Under the pieces are notes generated by a model that saw nothing but the letters and a program-made list of their open reading frames with translations, was not told the DNA's origin and made no database searches. Of a DNA stretch of 9,621 nucleotides, positions 6,512-9,621 are shown piece after piece. A program made the position numbers and the translations under genes. Source of the DNA: Candidatus Sulfopaludibacter sp. SbA3 (GTDB lineage: Bacteria; Acidobacteriota; Terriglobia; 20CM-2-55-15); contig CAMAWS010000083.1 in assembly GCA_945861845.1 (NCBI GenBank), positions 1 through 9,621 on the forward strand. Direction: 5' to 3'. Numbering within the stretch: position 1 is the first letter of the stretch; each line of letters begins with the position of its first letter.

Positions 6512-7549
6512 CTAGTATGTTTCTTTAAGCCACTGGAATATCGCGTCGAACACGGACTTTTCGGCGACAGACTGAGCGGTGCCCCGCGCTGACGGCACAA
6601 CCAGCACGCGCGAAGGGGCCGTGACGTAGGTTTTCAATCGATCGCCCTGGGCCTGGTCCGATACGACCAGAAGCGCAGACTTGGGTGTGAAGTCCTGGGC
6701 GCTGCCGGCCATTGCCAGCCCTTCGGTCAGGTTTGGATTGATGGCCACCACGGTGCGAACTTCCGGAAACCTTCCACTGGCGATTAACGCAAGGTTGGCT
6801 CCAACATCCGAACCGATGACGACGATCTTTGAGTTATCGATCCGTGGTTGCGCTTTGAGCCAGTCGAGCGAGGGATCCAGGTCCTGCGGGAATTCCTGCG
6901 AGCTGACCCGCCACTCGGCCGTTGCCTGGATCGGTTGCCGGTTCTTCGCCTTGCTTTCACCATGCCCGCGAAGGTCCACGGTCATGACGGCCCAGCCCCG
7001 GCTCAGCAACTGGTTGCTGAACGCGTCCCACACGGTGCGGTCTTCACCATAACCATGAAGAAGCAGTACCGCCGGTATCGGGGCGGGCACTCCGGTGGGC
7101 AATTCAAACGAGGCGTGGAGCCTCACCAGGTCGTACGTGTTGAACTCCGGACCGGCGTCTTCAGAAGCGGCGATACCGCCAGTCTCTATAACCGCCACTT
7201 CGATCTGGAAATTCAAGACGTTGTCCTGCCGGTTCAGGAATCCGCTGACGAACTTCTTTTCGGACGATTGGCCCTTGAAGTCGGCGTACACCTCGTAGTC
7301 GATGTTGGGAGGCAGGGCAAAAATCGAGAAAAGCCCCTGCGCGTCCGTGGTGAGCGTACGGGTCACGTTGCTTTTCATGTCTCGAACAAAAACCCGCGCG
7401 TCGGCCAATGGGCGGCCGCGCATGTCCTGCACTGCCCCTTTGACGTTCTTCGCCTGGGGGCCAGGATCGGCACGGCGGCGCTGGATGAACTGTGCGTCCG
7501 CTGGAGCGGCTGTTAATAAAAGGAGGAACAGCGTGGCGAGAGATTTCAT
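6512..7549 (-). CDS. Exported alpha/beta hydrolase-fold protein with N-terminal carboxypeptidase-regulatory-like domain; likely degenerate active site
   Basis: This 345-residue protein has a signal peptide (1-19, cleavage after APADA), a carboxypeptidase-regulatory-like beta-sandwich (about 35-120, with VKGAVQDMRGRPLADARVFV at 36-55), and an alpha/beta hydrolase domain (about 140-345). The oxyanion-side LLLHGYGEDRTVW (162-174) and VDLRGHGES (191-199) are clear. At the nucleophile elbow, IGSDVGANLAL (245-255) has Asp248 where related hydrolases have Ser. Near the C-terminus PSARGTAQ (319-326) has Arg322 where a His is expected. The classical triad is therefore not visible, and the protein may be a binding or scaffold protein, or an enzyme with changed chemistry. 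The ATG at 7549 overlaps the upstream thioredoxin stop as ATGA, indicating translational coupling. The longer frame to 7690 is the shadow of that gene. Function unknown. Confidence 0.88.
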   Translation of the reverse strand: MKSLATLFLLLLTAAPADAQFIQRRRADPGPQAKNVKGAVQDMRGRPLADARVFVRDMKSNVTRTLTTDAQGLFSIFALPPNIDYEVYADFKGQSSEKKFVSGFLNRQDNVLNFQIEVAVIETGGIAASEDAGPEFNTYDLVRLHASFELPTGVPAPIPAVLLLHGYGEDRTVWDAFSNQLLSRGWAVMTVDLRGHGESKAKNRQPIQATAEWRVSSQEFPQDLDPSLDWLKAQPRIDNSKIVVIGSDVGANLALIASGRFPEVRTVVAINPNLTEGLAMAGSAQDFTPKSALLVVSDQAQGDRLKTYVTAPSRVLVVPSARGTAQSVAEKSVFDAIFQWLKETY

Positions 7550-8067
7550 TTGCCCGTTTTCCCCAATAGTCGTTGAATCAGCTTCTCCGTGTCCTCGTAC
7601 CGTCCGGTACCGGAGTGGCTGAGCTGGATGACGCCTTCCTTGTCGATAACAAAGTGGCTTGGCCATGCCGCGCAAAGGTAGTCGCTCCAAATGAGGTAGT
7701 CGTTATCGATCACGACCGGGAACTTGATTGCCTTTTGAGCCACCGCTTCTTTGACCTTCGGAATGTCTTTTTCGTAATCGATCCGTGGAGTATGGACGCC
7801 AATGATGACGAGGCCATCCTTTGCGTACTTCTCGTGCAGCTCTTTCACGTGCGGTATGGCTTCGGCGCAAAACGGACAATCATAGGCCCAGAATTCGACG
7901 AGCACCACCTTCCCCCGCAAGCCCTCCAGCGTGAGAGCAGGGGAGTTGATCCAGGTATCGGAGGGTTTCAGCTCTGGCGCCTTCTGGCCGACAAACGCAT
8001 CTTCGGGATGCTGCGCCGAGGCCAGGGGGGTGAACATGACGATCAACAACGCCAGCTTCGCAAGCAT
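7546..8067 (-). CDS. Exported thioredoxin-like protein, TlpA/DipZ-like family
   Basis: This 173-residue protein has a signal peptide (1-18, ending PLASA) followed by a thioredoxin fold. The active site is DCPFC with Cys64 and Cys67 inside VVLVEFWAYDCPFC. Motifs GVHTPRIDYEKD (90-101), PVVIDNDYLIWSDY (117-130) and WPSHFVIDKEG (135-145, cis-Pro136) match the DipZ-like branch, whose usual form is WPAHY-ID. An additional Cys132 sits just before this loop. The start at 8067 is chosen because AAGGAGA lies 6 nt upstream and because it yields a clean signal peptide; the frame extends upstream without homology. It heads a two-gene unit with the hydrolase-like gene, overlapping by 4 nt. The likely role is disulfide reduction or exchange outside the cytoplasm, with the neighbouring hydrolase-fold protein or other envelope proteins as possible partners (inferred from context). 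Confidence 0.93.
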   Translation of the reverse strand: MLAKLALLIVMFTPLASAQHPEDAFVGQKAPELKPSDTWINSPALTLEGLRGKVVLVEFWAYDCPFCAEAIPHVKELHEKYAKDGLVIIGVHTPRIDYEKDIPKVKEAVAQKAIKFPVVIDNDYLIWSDYLCAAWPSHFVIDKEGVIQLSHSGTGRYEDTEKLIQRLLGKTGK

Positions 8068-8073
8068 AACCGT

Positions 8074-8080
8074 TCTCCTT
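8074..8080 (-). promoter_or_regulatory. Strong Shine-Dalgarno for the DipZ-like thioredoxin gene
   Basis: AAGGAGA on the minus strand, 6 nt before the ATG at 8067, settles the start of this gene 35 codons inside the longest open frame. Farther upstream, a perfect TTGACA (minus strand, 8149-8154) could be a -35 box, but no good -10 is placed at the right distance. Confidence 0.7.
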
Positions 8081-8245
8081 TTTCGTGTGCGGGCCTTATT
8101 CTGGCACAACTGTCCGGAGAAAAGCATGCCGTTTGGTTGGCGCCGAACTGTCAATAGACTATATGAAGACAAGCGAACTCAGAATGAGGTTTCGGTCGCG
8201 GAGAGAGGCTCAAGAAGGAGATATCCACGCAGTGTGAATCTTACC

Positions 8246-8397
8246 CGCGGTGCCAGTGAAAGTCACTTCCGCGCGGCTTAAGGGAGCGGTCCAATGCGGC
8301 GTCAGACGCCTCAACTCCCTGTTATCGATGCAACGTTCCATCGGATGAAAACAGGGAATCGAGGCCGCTGGCCTTTCATTGGCCATGACTCCAAGGC
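8246..8397. ncRNA. Candidate structured RNA or element remnant: four consecutive hairpins
   Basis: Four inverted repeats follow one another. The first pairs CGCGG (8246-8250) with CCGCG (8269-8273), around AGTGA-AAG-TCACT (8255-8267). The second is GGCGT-CAG-ACGCC (8298-8310). The third is TCCCTGTT (8316-8323) with AACAGGGA (8350-8357), with inner CGATG/CATCG (8326-8330, 8339-8343). The fourth is GCCTT (8371-8375) with AAGGC (8393-8397) and inner TCAT/ATGA. The chain suggests a folded transcript or a decayed mobile element. The strand is undetermined and I recognise no known RNA family. The pairings are read directly; the RNA identity is inference. Confidence 0.35.
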
Positions 8398-8445
8398 ATT
8401 TAAAACCGCACACTTAGGAAAAAATACACGAAAAAATAGAAAACT

Positions 8446-8476
8446 TGTTGCAACAGTTCCGCCCCTTTCCGACAAT
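8446..8476 (+). promoter_or_regulatory. Candidate promoter of the collagen-like gene with overlapping palindrome
   Basis: TTGCAA (8448-8453) and GACAAT (8471-8476) are spaced 17 nt apart, each matching 4 of 6 consensus bases. Two A6 tracts spaced 12 nt (8419-8424 and 8431-8436) lie just upstream, as in an UP element. The perfect palindrome TGTTGCAACA (8446-8455) covers the -35 box and could be an operator. Initiation near 8483 would give a leader of about 120 nt. Confidence 0.4.
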
Positions 8477-8557
8477 CACTTTGGCTTTGGAGTTGAAGCT
8501 CGCTGGAGTGCGGAACCGATGATGGAACCTGGCTCCAGTGGTCACACGGAAGTGGCG

Positions 8558-8577
8558 GCTGAGCAGTGAAGCTCAGC
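8558..8577 (+). promoter_or_regulatory. 5'-leader hairpin before the collagen-like gene
   Basis: GCTGAGC and GCTCAGC form a perfect 7-bp stem with a 6-nt loop, 18 nt before the Shine-Dalgarno AAGGAG (8596-8601), which itself sits 4 nt from the ATG at 8606. No T-run follows, so a terminator is unlikely. Messenger stabilisation or control of ribosome access is possible. Confidence 0.4.
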
Positions 8578-8605
8578 AATATAAATAACGAATACAAGGA
8601 GCGAT

Positions 8606-9580
<975 letters not shown>

Positions 9581-9596
9581 TCTCTTGAACGAAGGA

Positions 9597-9621
9597 TCAA
9601 GGTCGCAATCTGCGACCTTGA
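9597..9621 (+). terminator. Rho-independent terminator hairpin after the collagen-like gene
   Basis: TCAAGGTCGCA and TGCGACCTTGA form a perfect 11-bp stem with an ATC loop, starting 16 nt after the stop codon. The window ends exactly at the stem, so the T-tract cannot be seen. A strong hairpin at this distance is most simply a terminator, possibly bidirectional. Confidence 0.75.

Larger units (their letters stand above)
8068..8605. other. 538-bp gene-free region between divergent thioredoxin and collagen-like genes
   Basis: No convincing protein-coding frame is present. From left to right the stretch holds the upstream region of the thioredoxin gene, four consecutive hairpin-forming repeats (8246-8397), an A-tract-rich segment (8418-8443), a promoter candidate with a palindrome (8446-8476), a GC-rich leader hairpin (8558-8577) and a Shine-Dalgarno sequence (8596-8601). 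Short frames within it show no domain and are interrupted in all readings. Confidence 0.7.

Noticed and set aside
7550..7690. 47-codon upstream extension of the hydrolase-like gene
   Set aside because: It overlaps the thioredoxin coding region and would hide the signal peptide that starts cleanly at 7549.
8212..8281. AAGAAGGAG Shine-Dalgarno-like motif followed by a 15-codon GTG frame
   Set aside because: The spacing to the only useful start is about 13 nt, the frame is tiny and overlaps the first hairpin; no evidence of translation.
8240..8290. Resemblance of the first hairpin to group II intron domain V
   Set aside because: The GTGAAAG loop is suggestive, but the AGC catalytic triad at the stem base and the 2-nt 3'-side bulge are missing, and no intron protein or boundary is seen.

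Overview
The window is ordinary bacterial chromosome with moderately high GC, short intergenic gaps and no transposase, phage, CRISPR, tRNA or rRNA genes. Three traits together suggest a soil or environmental Acidobacteriota-like bacterium: an N-terminal carboxypeptidase-regulatory-like domain on a secreted hydrolase, a secreted collagen-like protein, and a fused 'duplicated' anion-type permease. This assignment is an inference from gene style only.

Left block (1-4752, all minus strand). In transcription order it holds a YycJ/WalJ-like metallo-beta-lactamase-fold protein, a 297-bp gap with a perfect 37-bp inverted repeat, purB (adenylosuccinate lyase), a fused two-domain ABC permease starting 3 nt after the purB stop, and its ATPase, which runs off the left edge. 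A 28-codon reading frame bridges the permease and the ATPase almost exactly. No substrate-binding protein is visible.

Centre (4753-6506, plus strand). A 52-bp divergent spacer leads into a membrane-anchored TlpA-like thioredoxin and then rlmN (23S rRNA A2503 / tRNA A37 methyltransferase). The thioredoxin ends in 11 collagen-like Gly-X-Y triplets encoded by a 9-nt tandem repeat.

Right-centre (6512-8067, minus strand). This is a two-gene unit with a 4-nt ATGA overlap. The first gene is an exported DipZ/TlpA-like thioredoxin. The second is an exported alpha/beta hydrolase whose usual catalytic Ser and His positions read Asp and Arg, so it may be a pseudoenzyme. It converges on rlmN with only 5 bp between the stop codons.

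Right end (8068-9621). A 538-bp gene-free stretch carries four consecutive hairpin-forming repeats (8246-8397), then a plausible promoter with A-tracts and a palindrome over the -35, and a 5'-leader hairpin. It precedes a plus-strand gene for a secreted collagen-like protein (signal peptide, IPT/TIG-like domain, 37 full Gly-X-Y triplets, C-terminal globular domain). A strong 11-bp terminator hairpin closes the window.

The most unusual points are the collagen-like tail on a thioredoxin, the apparently inactivated hydrolase in an envelope redox operon, the structured non-coding stretch before the collagen gene, and the long perfect inverted repeat upstream of purB. No complete new defence or mobile system is visible.
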